Of a DNA stretch of 64,000 nt, positions 11,220-18,477 are shown piece after piece. The position numbers were made by a program, and so were the translations under genes. Position 1 is the first letter of the stretch. The number at the start of each line of letters is the position of its first letter. This DNA comes from Pogonophryne albipinna (lineage: Eukaryota; Chordata; Actinopteri; Perciformes; Artedidraconidae). The notes beneath the pieces are model-generated. The model ran no database searches, had not been told where the DNA came from, and saw only the letters and a list, made by a program, of their open reading frames with translations. Location of the stretch: positions 4,535,995-4,599,994 of the forward strand of contig CM053256.1 of NCBI GenBank assembly GCA_028583405.1, in the 5' to 3' direction.

Positions 11220-14200
11220 TAGGATAAACAGGTTTGATGATTTAAAGATGTTTGTTTCTTATTCGTCTCACTTTTGGGTCCTGAGCTGCTTTGTGACAGC
11301 CTCTGCACCAGATCAGTCCTGTTCATCTTCTCAAAAGCCTCAGGGATCATCTCCAGCAGTCTGTGCTGGCTGTGATCTTGCACCAAATAAAACACCATGT
11401 CCTGCCTGTCTCTCATCATTAGCCAGCTTGGTGAGATGTCTAGGTAGTCTTTGTCAGGGAGAATTTGACTCAGGATCATCTTAAAACGGTATAAATCCTG
11501 GTCACTCAAATCTTTCAGTGTTTCCAGAAGCAGCTCTATGACAGACACCGTCGTTTCCACCTGGTAAAATCAAAGGAGATGTTAGGAGAATGGCAGCCAA
11601 GCTGTCCTCCCTGCTGGACAATATGTCCCACCCCCTCCAGGACACCCTGTCCTCACTGTGCAGCTCCTTCAGCGACAGGCTGCTGCACCCCAGCTGTCTC
11701 ACGGAGAGATACCGCAGGTCCTTCCTTCCTGCAGCGGTCAGACTATACAACCAGCACAGCCCCTAGTAGACCCACCCCCCTCCCCTACACACACCACAAC
11801 ACAGACAATATCACCCCTTTCTGCTAAATACCAATCAACTACGTGCAATATGTGCTATATGTGCAATATATATATGCTGTTAATAACTGTGTAATTTATA
11901 CCTGGCTGCTAAATCCTTAAAACCGTTACAAGGTGTGTTTTTTGCAGGGAAACTGGGTTCAGGGGGAGTGGCTGTACCCGTAGGATAGAAAAGGGGGAAG
12001 TGATGTCTGACTCAGAGGTCGCGCGGCTGTGGAGAAGAACGTGTTGCCCACATTCTGTTACTGAGTTTAGGCTAGTTAGCTAGCAGGTTTATTGTTTTGG
12101 GTGCAGTCACTTTTGCCTCCACTTGCTGTTCAAATAAAGGTTGAAAGAAAAAGTAAATCTGTTTACAGTTCTGTTTCATATGGGTGTTGAGAGATGCATC
12201 CATAGATTTAGTCCCTAATTTTGCTCTCAAAGTGCACCAGATGCATTTAACTTCAACATTTAAAAAAAAATCTTCCCGGGGGAGCATGAGGTCCACACCC
12301 CGTTAAATTGTCTCACCCACATTGAGGATGCTTCCTACTGTACGCCCATGTTTTATTCCATGCGTCAAGCCAGGCAAATTGGGTCCAAATGTTATTGCAT
12401 CAATGATCTGTTAACATTAAATTGAATAAATATATGCTGTAACTATTTTGCTCTTGGCAACTCAAGGGCTCAGGTAATGTGATTACTATGAATAATGGTC
12501 CAAAATAACATAAAATGCATAGGGTTTTTGTTAAGAAACATACTTTCGTCGCCGGCCGGCCGATACATGCCGCGCATTAAGTGGGCCTGTCTGTCAATTA
12601 ATCCCCGGGCCACTTTTTCCTCCCAGACCGCCCCTGGCTGTAACGATGCAAATTTCCCCTCTGTGGGACTAATAAAGGTATTCTGATTCTGAATGGGGCA
12701 AAAGAGCAATTTCTCAGCCGGGATGATTACAGATCATTTTTTGCTTACATCTTGTCAGTTTCAGTGTTTTAAAAGAGTGGATGTGGTAAGAAAACATCAG
12801 CCATGTCACGCACAACGTATCAGTACACTTTATATTGTTCATCCAATTCATCACAAAACCATTTTTTTTATTAATTGGGTGTTTGAATCATGACTTTATT
12901 TGACCTCCTAGGTAACTCTTTCAAAGGCTGTGGTAGAAAAACTGCGATAAGCCTCTTGATTTACAACAGAGTGGCTGTTTAACCAGTTTCATCTTTTTTT
13001 TGTATTTGAAAAAATACTATATAGATAACATTAACAGTTTTCTTAATCTACTGAGTCAAAGCTGCAATGTGTGAAATTGATGGGACATTACTCACGCTCT
13101 GGATCAGAGAAGGAAGCGGTTCCTCTGAGGATAAAAAAAAAAAGGAAAAGGCCCTTTTCATTTATTTCATCCCAATGTGACACACTGACCTCCTCAACAG
13201 TGACAGTATAATTATTTATATATCCACTTAAAGATATTCTAACACTGTTCAATGGTTTAAGATACATTTGGTATCGGAATATACATAAACGATATTTTTA
13301 TGAAATAGAAATGTGTATTTTCACATATTTCTGTCTTTTTTCTCTTACCTTTGGTTCCTGAGCTGATGTCTGACAATCTCTGCACCAGATCAGTCCTGTT
13401 CATCGTCTTTAAAACCGTTTTGGTCATATTCACACACTTTCCGCTGAACGTCTTCACCATCAGATCCACTGTTTTATCTGTGTTTGCCGCTTTGAGTCGA
13501 CCCCTTAGGATCAGTGGGAAACTTTCCTCTAATTCAATGAGTGACTTGAATTGGTTAAGCTCATCTGAACTCAAATCATTCAATGATTCAAGAAGTATCT
13601 TCTGAGCCATCATGCTTTGTACCTGTAAAGTTTAAAGTAGATATTTTAGAGTNNNNNNNNNNNNNNNNNNNNNNNNNNNNNNNNNNNNNNNNNNNNNNNN
13701 NNNNNNNNNNNNNNNNNNNNNNNNNNNNNNNNNNNNNNNNNNNNNNNNNNNNNNNNNNNNNNNNNNNNNNNNNNNNNNNNNNNNNNNNNNNNNNNNNNNN
13801 NNNNNNNNNNNNNNNNNNNNNNNNNNNNNNNNNNNNNNNNNNNNNNNNNNNNNNNNNNNNNNNNNNNNNNNNNNNNNNNNNNNNNNNNNNNNNNNNNNNN
13901 NNNNNNNNNNNNNNNNNNNNNNNNNNNNNNNNNNNNNNNNNNNNNNNNNNNNNNNNNNNNNNNNNNNNNNNNNNNNNNNNNNNNNNNNNNNNNNNNNNNN
14001 NNNNNNNNNNNNNNNNNNNNNNNNNNNNNNNNNNNNNNNNNNNNNNNNNNNNNNNNNNNNNNNNNNNNNNNNNNNNNNNNNNNNNNNNNNNNNNNNNNNN
14101 NNNNNNNNNNNNNNNNNNNNNNNNNNNNNNNNNNNNNNNNNNNNNNNNNNNNNNNNNNNNNNNNNNNNNNNNNNNNNNNNNNNNNNNNNNNNNNNNNNNN

Positions 14201-17200
14201 NNNNNNNNNNNNNNNNNNNNNNNNNNNNNNNNNNNNNNNNNNNNNNNNNNNNNNNNNNNNNNNNNNNNNNNNNNNNNNNNNNNNNNNNNNNNNNNNNNNN
14301 NNNNNNNNNNNNNNNNNNNNNNNNNNNNNNNNNNNNNNNNNNNNNNNNNNNNNNNNNNNNNNNNNNNNNNNNNNNNNNNNNNNNNNNNNNNNNNNNNNNN
14401 NNNNNNNNNNNNNNNNNNNNNNNNNNNNNNNNNNNNNNNNNNNNNNNNNNNNNNNNNNNNNNNNNNNNNNNNNNNNNNNNNNNNNNNNNNNNNNNNNNNN
14501 NNNNNNNNNNNNNNNNNNNNNNNNNNNNNNNNNNNNNNNNNNNNNNNNNNNNNNNNNNNNNNNNNNNNNNNNNNNNNNNNNNNNNNNNNNNNNNNNNNNN
14601 NNNNNNNNNNNNNNNNNNNNNNNNNNNNNNNNNNNNNNNNNNNNNNNNNNNNCAGACACCGTCGTTTCCACCTGGTAAAATCAAAGGAGATGTTAGGAGA
14701 ATGGCAGCCAAGCTGTCCTCCCTGCTGGACAATATGTCCCACCCCCTCCAGGACACCCTGTCCTCACTGTGCAGCTCCTTCAGCGACAGGCTGCTGCACC
14801 CCAGCTGTCTCACGGAGAGATACCGCAGGTCCTTCCTTCCTGCAGCGGTCAGACTATACAACCAGCACAGCCCCTAGTAGACCCACCCCCCTCCCCTACA
14901 CACACCACAACACAGACAATATCACCCCTTTCTGCTAAATACCAATCAACTACGTGCAATATGTGCTATATGTGCAATATATATATGCTGTTAATAACTG
15001 TGTAATTTATACCTGGCTGCTAAATCCTTAAAACCGTTACAAGGTGTGTTTTTTGCAGGGAAACTGGGTTCAGGGGGAGTGGCTGTACCCGTAGGATAGA
15101 AAAGGGGGAAGTGATGTCTGACTCAGAGGTCGCGCGGCTGTGGAGAAGAACGTGTTGCCCACATTCTGTTACTGAGTTTAGGCTAGTTAGCTAGCAGGTT
15201 TATTGTTTTGGGTGCAGTCACTTTTGCCTCCACTTGCTGTTCAAATAAAGGTTGAAAGAAAAAGTAAATCTGTTTACAGTTCTGTTTCATATGGGTGTTG
15301 AGAGATGCATCCATAGATTTAGTCCCTAATTTTGCTCTCAAAGTGCACCAGATGCATTTAACTTCAACATTTAAAAAAAAATCTTCCCGGGGGAGCATGA
15401 GGTCCACACCCCGTTAAATTGTCTCACCCACATTGAGGATGCTTCCTACTGTACGCCCATGTTTTATTCCATGCGTCAAGCCAGGCAAATTGGGTCCAAA
15501 TGTTATTGCATCAATGATCTGTTAACATTAAATTGAATAAATATATGCTGTAACTATTTTGCTCTTGGCAACTCAAGGGCTCAGGTAATGTGATTACTAT
15601 GAATAATGGTCCAAAATAACATAAAATGCATAGGGTTTTTGTTAAGAAACATACTTTCGTCGCCGGCCGGCCGATACATGCCGCGCATTAAGTGGGCCTG
15701 TCTGTCAATTAATCCCCGGGCCACTTTTTCCTCCCAGACCGCCCCTGGCTGTAACGATGCAAATTTCCCCTCTGTGGGACTAATAAAGGTATTCTGATTC
15801 TGAATGGGGCAAAAGAGCAATTTCTCAGCCGGGATGATTACAGATCATTTTTTGCTTACATCTTGTCAGTTTCAGTGTTTTAAAAGAGTGGATGTGGTAA
15901 GAAAACATCAGCCATGTCACGCACAACGTATCAGTACACTTTATATTGTTCATCCAATTCATCACAAAACCATTTTTTTTATTAATTGGGTGTTTGAATC
16001 ATGACTTTATTTGACCTCCTAGGTAACTCTTTCAAAGGCTGTGGTAGAAAAACTGCGATAAGCCTCTTGATTTACAACAGAGTGGCTGTTTAACCAGTTT
16101 CATCTTTTTTTTGTATTTGAAAAAATACTATATAGATAACATTAACAGTTTTCTTAATCTACTGAGTCAAAGCTGCAATGTGTGAAATTGATGGGACATT
16201 ACTCACGCTCTGGATCAGAGAAGGAAGCGGTTCCTCTGAGGATAAAAAAAAAAAAGGAAAAGGCCATTTTCATTTATTTCATCCCAATGTGACACACTGA
16301 CCTCCTCAACAGTGACAGTATAATTATTTATATATCCACTTAAAGATATTCTAACACTGTTCAATGGTTTAAGATACATTTGGTATCGGAATATACATAA
16401 ACGATATTTTTATGAAATAGAAATGTGTATTTTCACATATTTCTGTCTTTTTTCTCTTACCTTTGGTTCCTGAGCTGATGTCTGACAATCTCTGCACCAG
16501 ATCAGTCCTGTTCATCGTCTTTAAAACCGTTTTGGTCATATTCACACACTTTCCGCTGAACGTCTTCACCATCAGATCCACTGTTTTATCTGTGTTTGCC
16601 GCTTTGAGTCGACCCCTTAGGATCAGTGGGAAACTTTCCTCTAATTCAATGAGTGACTTGAATTGGTTAAGCTCATCTGAACTCAAATCATTCAATGATT
16701 CAAGAAGTATCTTCTGAGCCATCATGCTTTGTACCTGTAAAGTTTAAAGTAGATATTTTAGAGTGTATGCAGGATAGGATGTCGGTTATGTGTGTGATTC
16801 ACATCCAAGATCGGAGACTGAGTCTCTTCTTATTTCTATCACCAAGATTAACTTTTAGATTGTATATTCAAAACTCGATCTACTGTATAGCGGTTGTATG
16901 CCTCCACAAAAAGTGGCAGTTTACATCCATGGCGATCCAAAATGTAATATCTTTATCATTAATCATTTTAATCCCATGGCATTTTTCCACCAAATTCAAA
17001 ATCAGTTTATTTTTGTACTCAAGTGGATGTTTGTCCCAAATCTAAATAAATAGTTATTTGGTTAAGGAAATCCCATTCTTCCACACAGGGCCCAATGGGT
17101 CAGTGGATGATTTGAAATATTGTCAATCATTTTAAATCATGTTTGAAAATATGTTGAAAATAATATCAGGTTACAGAATATTGTTTCTCAGTGAAGGATT

Positions 17201-18460
17201 TCCTCGTCGATTTCAGAAACATTTACCAGATCAAGGTGAGTTAAGACAACGTATGTTGTTTTAAATGTTTGGCTTAGAGTCATTAATATTTTACTCTCTA
17301 TTGCATACACCTATTGCATCTCAAAATCAGTGATTATATGAGCAGCACACCATATGATATCCAAACTTTCATTACAATTGTCACGGAGGTGATCTCTGGG
17401 CCCATAGATCTCGGCCTCAATTACGGGTTGTATAGCTTCATTGTTGTTGATTGTGTTCACCTGGTGCCCTGTGTTGTCTCCTCCCCCCTCACCTGTGTCT
17501 TGTTGGTTGATTAGTCTGTGGGTATTTAGGCTCTGTGTTTCCTGTTTGTGTGTGGGAGATCCTTGTTGCTGGTGACTGTGTTCACATGAGACAGTAAGAT
17601 TGAGGCTGTGTCATGTACCACAAGGAGTAATAAATGCCCACACCGGGTTATATTTGAACTCTCTGCCTCTGCCTCCTTGCATGGTCGGACCGCTCAACGG
17701 TCAGTCTCACAACAATCCTTTTCAAAACTAAATATGTACTCACCTCCATGTCTTTCTTATTCTTCTTATATTTCTCAGACTCATCAGCAAGGTCATCGAG
17801 AAGATCTGACTCATGTGTTCTCAGCAGTTTATAGAATATCTCTTTTCCTCCAGGTCCACAGACTCTCAAAGGCCCACTTAGGAGAGCCCTCATCTTCTCC
17901 CGAGGGCCATGGAGGGATAGGATTTCCTCATAATGTTCTCTATTGATAACTTTATATGAGAACAGTCCATCCAGAATTGGTTCAATGTTTTTTACTCTCT
18001 GGACTAGTGCTAAATTATGGTTATCCACAAATAGCTCTGAGGAAAGAAAAGGCAAAGTGGTACACACAATATATTTAATAAAAAGTGGTAAAACCTCATT
18101 CATCTAATATTACAAAACTGGAAAATTACCTTTTACTCTGAATGAATTACTTCTAAGAAACTGAGGAGCACATCTCTGGTAAATACAAGTTTAATGTGGT
18201 GATTCTGTATGATTCTTTGTGAGTAAAATTAAGTTTACAGATCCGGGGTCCGGTAAAAACAACCCAATAACCAAACTACCTGATTAGTCGACAATATGCT
18301 ATTGAGTAAGTTGAGTGAAGAATTTCCTAAATGATAAAACAGAAGGAAATACGTTTTCCAGTCAGATTCTGCTTTTAAACTCGGCTGGTTGTAGCCAACC
18401 TTAACTCAAACTAACAGACTGTGTACATGCTGTAATACCTGTGGACCTACCTTCCTCCAT
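1..18460 (-). CDS. Gene copy A: CARD-PYD(n)-FIIND-CARD protein (exon span, 3' end beyond window)
   Basis: Exons read right to left: first exon (18451-18477), N-CARD (17744-18036), PYD/linker series (16734 down to 7411), FIIND exons (7071 to 4138), two short exons and the C-CARD (223 to 1, continuing outside). GT-AG sites are present at nearly every boundary and phases chain correctly: each PYD exon enters in phase 0 and leaves in phase 1, and each linker exon does the reverse. With five PYDs the product would be about 1,000 residues. FIIND plus C-terminal CARD is the hallmark of NLRP1 and CARD8, intracellular inflammasome sensors; a NACHT-LRR block is absent. Introns hold Tc1, hAT, SINE and LINE remnants and no other gene. 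There is one frameshift in the UPA part (near 6315) and one in a PYD exon (8418-8704), so this could be a pseudogene or carry sequence errors. Confidence 0.75.
446..1284. mobile_element. Non-autonomous hAT element nested in Tc1 (copy A)
   Basis: Ends are CAGAGATGGGGTTG at the left and, inverted, CAGAGTTGGGTGTAACGCG at the right. They are flanked by 8-bp direct repeats agtgtaag (438-445) and attgtaag (1285-1292), one mismatch apart, as expected for hAT integration. The 839-bp body has no transposase ORF. Near the left end it carries GTAATATATTAC-type and CGTTACTTTACT repeats. Confidence 0.75.
1529..1783 (+). pseudogene. Tc1 transposase N-terminal fragment (copy A)
   Basis: An 84-codon frame starting [20 protein letters not shown], followed by [19 protein letters not shown] and a WKKH segment: the paired-like helix-turn-helix DNA-binding region of Tc1 transposases. 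It then loses frame; downstream bases resemble a shortened catalytic region ([20 protein letters not shown] appears in another frame). The DDE core is missing, so it cannot encode an active transposase. Confidence 0.85.
2279..2496. mobile_element. Short MITE-like element (copy A intron)
   Basis: It begins GGCTGGGCCATATATGG and ends with the inverted match CCATATCGCACAGCC, about 218 bp with no ORF. This terminus is like those of small fish hAT-type MITEs. Target duplication is not clear. Homologous copies lie at 22275-22508 and 40605-40822. Confidence 0.45.
2828..2872 (-). CDS. Linker exon between FIIND and C-CARD, copy A
   Basis: 45 nt between an acceptor (ttttacag) and donor (gtgagt), phase 1 in and phase 1 out. 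It encodes a low-complexity acidic linker [15 protein letters not shown]. It joins the exon at 3879-3908 to the CARD exon in frame. The match in relic C is 22625-22669 and in copy B 41154-41198. Confidence 0.7.
3038..3640 (+). mobile_element. Non-LTR retrotransposon RT fragment (copy A intron)
   Basis: Reading on the plus strand gives reverse-transcriptase text: [20 protein letters not shown], then [28 protein letters not shown] and [20 protein letters not shown] sequence, ending with a stop near 3482 where the catalytic part is deleted. Remnants of later RT ([10 protein letters not shown]) follow. Jockey/CR1-type LINE piece, antisense to the host gene. The same fragment occurs at 41364-41966 and, shorter, at 29712-29868. 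Confidence 0.75.
3879..3908 (-). CDS. 30-nt exon after UPA, copy A
   Basis: Acceptor (tatttcag) and donor (gtaaga) bracket 30 nt encoding ELRNSGDSD. Phase 1 in and phase 1 out fits both neighbours. Identical in copy B (42205-42234). Too short to recognise by itself; supported by splice sites and phase. Confidence 0.6.
4138..4285 (-). CDS. FIIND UPA C-terminal exon, copy A
   Basis: 148 nt, phase 0 in and phase 1 out, acceptor cacatag and donor gtcagt. Translation runs [20 protein letters not shown], then [12 protein letters not shown] and WSHKILK, matching the last strands of the UPA half of FIIND (EVFI..NP...F.L.L....W...I pattern). The UPA subdomain holds the CARD fragment after autocleavage in NLRP1/CARD8. 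Copy B (42463-42610) is intact as well. Confidence 0.7.
5110..5230 (-). CDS. FIIND UPA middle exon, copy A
   Basis: The acceptor lies after a T-rich tract (ttttttttccag) and the donor is gtacag. Reading gives [20 protein letters not shown] followed by [12 protein letters not shown], the well-conserved UPA stretch. It leaves in phase 0, fitting exon 4138-4285. Its entry needs two carried bases, whereas the preceding FIIND exon seems to leave in phase 0. The internal AAAG at about 5209 would be an alternative phase-0 acceptor. Copy B lacks two bases here. Confidence 0.65.
5765..5990 (+). repeat. tRNA-derived SINE (copy A intron)
   Basis: A tRNA-like head with a good polymerase III B box, GGTTCAAGTCC at 5832-5842, preceded by an A-box-like segment (ggacttggcttggcgacc). 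It is followed by a tRNA-unrelated body with GAGCAAGGCACCAGAGCCCC. No full cloverleaf is expected. The copy B match is at 44090-44320. Exact ends uncertain. Confidence 0.55.
6264..6518 (-). CDS. FIIND ZU5/UPA junction exon, copy A (frameshifted)
   Basis: Phase 1 in. The translation runs [20 protein letters not shown], then [19 protein letters not shown] and [20 protein letters not shown]. The F-S-P step is the FIIND autocleavage motif of NLRP1/CARD8. Near 6315 a run of three G replaces two G found in copy B, so the final strand ([13 protein letters not shown] in copy B) is out of frame here. The donor is most likely gttact at 6258-6263, which is weak. Confidence 0.75.
6604..6818 (-). CDS. FIIND ZU5 exon, copy A
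   Basis: 215 nt, phase 2 in and phase 1 out, acceptor tattttag and donor gtaagtg. Translation: [41 protein letters not shown] and [13 protein letters not shown]. These are the signature strands of the ZU5 half of FIIND. The LPH histidine corresponds to the one needed for self-cleavage in NLRP1/CARD8. It is intact in A; copy B has one extra C in the middle. Confidence 0.85.
6998..7071 (-). CDS. FIIND N-terminal exon, copy A
   Basis: 74 nt, phase 0 in and phase 2 out. Encodes [14 protein letters not shown] followed by an acidic [11 protein letters not shown] tryptophan and LEPEV leading into the ZU5 domain is usual in fish FIIND proteins. Splice sites are ctctgcag and gtacaa. Same in copy B (45324-45397). 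Confidence 0.7.
7178..7221 (-). CDS. Linker exon between PYD-5 and FIIND, copy A
   Basis: 44 nt, phase 1 in and phase 0 out. Encodes [15 protein letters not shown]. Flanked by acceptor cttcacaag and donor gtaatt. Fits both neighbours. Copy B: 45506-45549. Confidence 0.6.
7411..7672 (-). CDS. PYD-5 exon, copy A
   Basis: 262 nt, phase 0 in and phase 1 out. Pyrin (DAPIN) domain of about 85 residues: [20 protein letters not shown] (helices 1-2), then [20 protein letters not shown] (helices 4-5) and EQKLSNI (helix 6). PYDs assemble homotypically with ASC or other PYDs in filaments. It is the last PYD before FIIND and is open in both A and B. The apparent ORF start is GTG, consistent with an internal exon and not a first exon. 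Confidence 0.85.
7823..7851 (-). CDS. Linker exon PYD-4/PYD-5, copy A
   Basis: 29 nt, phase 1 in and phase 0 out, encoding [10 protein letters not shown]. Acceptor ctccttag, donor gtgagt. Together with the following PYD exon it forms one phase 0-0 cassette. Confidence 0.65.
8418..8704 (-). pseudogene. PYD-4 exon, copy A (frameshifted)
   Basis: Splice sites are kept (acceptor atccgtcag, donor gtaagag). The first half reads [20 protein letters not shown] and the second half, in another frame, [20 protein letters not shown] and [12 protein letters not shown], a complete PYD split by one shift. At 287 nt it is one base off the phase rule that the other PYD exons obey. The equivalents in B (46745-47030 and 55100-55388) are also broken, at other places, so this cassette may be decaying in all copies. 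Confidence 0.7.
9074..9117 (-). CDS. Linker exon PYD-3/PYD-4, copy A
   Basis: 44 nt, phase 1 in and phase 0 out, encoding [15 protein letters not shown]; donor gtgagt, acceptor ctcttcag. The same exon recurs at 47400-47443 and 55761-55804. Confidence 0.65.
9379..9658 (-). CDS. PYD-3 exon, copy A
   Basis: 280 nt, phase 0 in and phase 1 out, open throughout. Pyrin domain: [20 protein letters not shown], a basic loop [10 protein letters not shown], then [20 protein letters not shown] and [11 protein letters not shown]. Copy B counterparts (47705-47987, 56069-56356) carry several single-base insertions. Confidence 0.85.
9790..9993. repeat. (GACA)n microsatellite with GATA/GACG interruptions
   Basis: A tetranucleotide tract of mainly acag/gaca units with a short gata block near 9900. 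It lies in the intron between PYD-2-side linker 10090-10130 and PYD-3. Long open frames through it (DRQT or LSVC repeats) are only a consequence of the period. Copy B tracts: about 395 bp at 48118-48513 and about 200 bp at 56488-56690. Confidence 0.95.
10090..10130 (-). CDS. Linker exon PYD-2/PYD-3, copy A
   Basis: 41 nt, phase 1 in and phase 0 out, encoding [14 protein letters not shown]; acceptor tctcttcag, donor gtaagt. Recurs at 48610-48650 and 56786-56826. Confidence 0.65.
10290..11217 (+). mobile_element. L2-like LINE 3' fragment (copy A intron)
   Basis: The plus-strand frame from 10383 reads [16 protein letters not shown], then [42 protein letters not shown] and [12 protein letters not shown]: the C-terminal part of an L2/Maui-type reverse transcriptase. 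A poly-C run (about 20 C near 10870) and a shift spoil the end. The tail AAAGCGCTATATAAGTCTC plus (ATT)n at 11150-11217 is the usual L2 3' terminus. The catalytic RT core is missing (5' truncated). Copies at about 48812-49746 and 56986-57909. Confidence 0.85.
11272..11560 (-). CDS. PYD-2 exon, copy A
   Basis: 289 nt, phase 0 in and phase 1 out, open. The first half is a clear PYD ([20 protein letters not shown]), the end is [12 protein letters not shown]. The middle ([20 protein letters not shown], then [11 protein letters not shown]) departs from the usual VDLMVE..G..VEVT consensus. The acceptor lies only about 25 bp from a LINE fragment whose antisense bases supply a CTAAC branch-like motif and pyrimidines. 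Confidence 0.8.
11583..12695 (+). mobile_element. LINE 3' fragment with 3' UTR (copy A intron)
   Basis: A short plus-strand frame (11590-11766) reads [20 protein letters not shown], then [18 protein letters not shown] and stop, the typical end of a fish jockey/CR1-type LINE ORF2. A non-coding stretch follows and closes with GGGACTAATAAAGGTATTCT, a common fish LINE terminus. The middle may hold further unrecognised insertions. Copies at 14695-15806, 50105-51242 and 58267-59382. Confidence 0.6.
13096..13124 (-). CDS. Linker exon PYD-1/PYD-2, copy A (left of gap)
   Basis: 29 nt, phase 1 in and phase 0 out, encoding [10 protein letters not shown]. Acceptor tatcctcag, donor gtgagt. Duplicated at 16207-16235, 51901-51929 and 59784-59812. 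Confidence 0.65.
13349..13622 (-). CDS. PYD-1 exon, copy A (left of gap)
   Basis: 274 nt, phase 0 in and phase 1 out. Intact pyrin domain: [40 protein letters not shown], then [20 protein letters not shown]. It ends 30 bp from the assembly gap. A second, essentially identical exon lies right of the gap (16461-16734). In copy B there is only one (60036-60309). Confidence 0.85.
13653..14652. other. Assembly gap of exactly 1000 N
   Basis: A round-number run of N, so probably a placeholder of unknown true size. The sequence to its left ends just past PYD-1 and the sequence to its right begins inside PYD-2. Everything from 14653 to about 16766 repeats 11541-13652 almost base for base. ORFs that cross the gap are artefacts. 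Confidence 1.
14653..14671 (-). CDS. PYD-2 exon fragment right of gap, copy A
   Basis: Nineteen bases of the start of a PYD-2 exon (VETTVS) with its acceptor, cut by the gap. Identical to 11542-11560. It is either a true duplicate cassette or the same cassette assembled twice. Confidence 0.6.
14695..15806 (+). mobile_element. LINE 3' fragment, second copy right of gap
   Basis: Repeats 11583-12695 nearly perfectly, including the ORF end, the internal non-coding part and the AATAAAGGTATTCT tail. Confidence 0.6.
16207..16235 (-). CDS. Linker exon PYD-1/PYD-2, copy A (right of gap)
   Basis: Same 29-nt exon as 13096-13124, [10 protein letters not shown], same phases and splice sites. The neighbouring intron differs by one A in a poly-A run and one substitution. 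Confidence 0.6.
16461..16734 (-). CDS. PYD-1 exon, copy A (right of gap, next to N-CARD)
   Basis: Same 274-nt PYD-1 as at 13349-13622 with no coding change. It is the first PYD after the N-CARD exon; the CARD exon leaves in phase 0 and this exon enters in phase 0 (VQSMMAQK). The intron 16735-17743 holds an LTR-like repeat and nothing coding. Confidence 0.85.
17383..17700 (+). repeat. LTR-like or non-autonomous repeat (copy A intron)
   Basis: Starts TGTCACGGAGGTG, then GTTCACCTGGTGCCCTGTG, CTCACCTGTGTCTTG, a TATTTAG box and AATAAATGCC. It has the same style of composition as 30538-30938 and as many fish solo-LTR-like repeats. The right end is not clear. Present in copy B at 60955-61275. Confidence 0.35.
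17744..18036 (-). CDS. N-terminal CARD exon, copy A
   Basis: 293 nt, phase 1 in and phase 0 out; acceptor ctttcctcag, donor gtgagt. With exon 1 it begins [18 protein letters not shown] and runs through [40 protein letters not shown] and [20 protein letters not shown], a full CARD, then a lysine-rich KKNKKD tail. It resembles the C-CARD of the same gene ([21 protein letters not shown]) and the CARD of ASC. CARD at the amino end plus CARD at the carboxyl end is unusual. Open in A; copy B lacks one base near the end. Confidence 0.85.
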
Positions 18461-18477
18461 CGTGTTTAGATCAGTTG
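18451..18477 (-). CDS. First coding exon, copy A
   Basis: ATG GAG GAA G then donor gtaggt. Only ten coding bases (18451-18460); upstream bases up to 18477 are 5' UTR after a possible acceptor (cctcggcag), so a non-coding exon may lie further upstream. The start is chosen because it splices in frame to the CARD and is kept in copies B and C. Confidence 0.65.

Noticed and set aside
7259..13613. Each PYD exon as a separate small PYD-only gene
   Set aside because: The exons have acceptor sites before the first codon and uniform internal phases; one opens with GTG, and linker exons between them fit only a joined transcript.
13583..14938. Long ORFs of up to 451 codons crossing 13653-14652
   Set aside because: They consist of N bases; translation through a gap is meaningless.
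17608..17946. 112-codon plus-strand frame over the N-CARD
   Set aside because: Antisense shadow of the CARD exon joined to repeat sequence.
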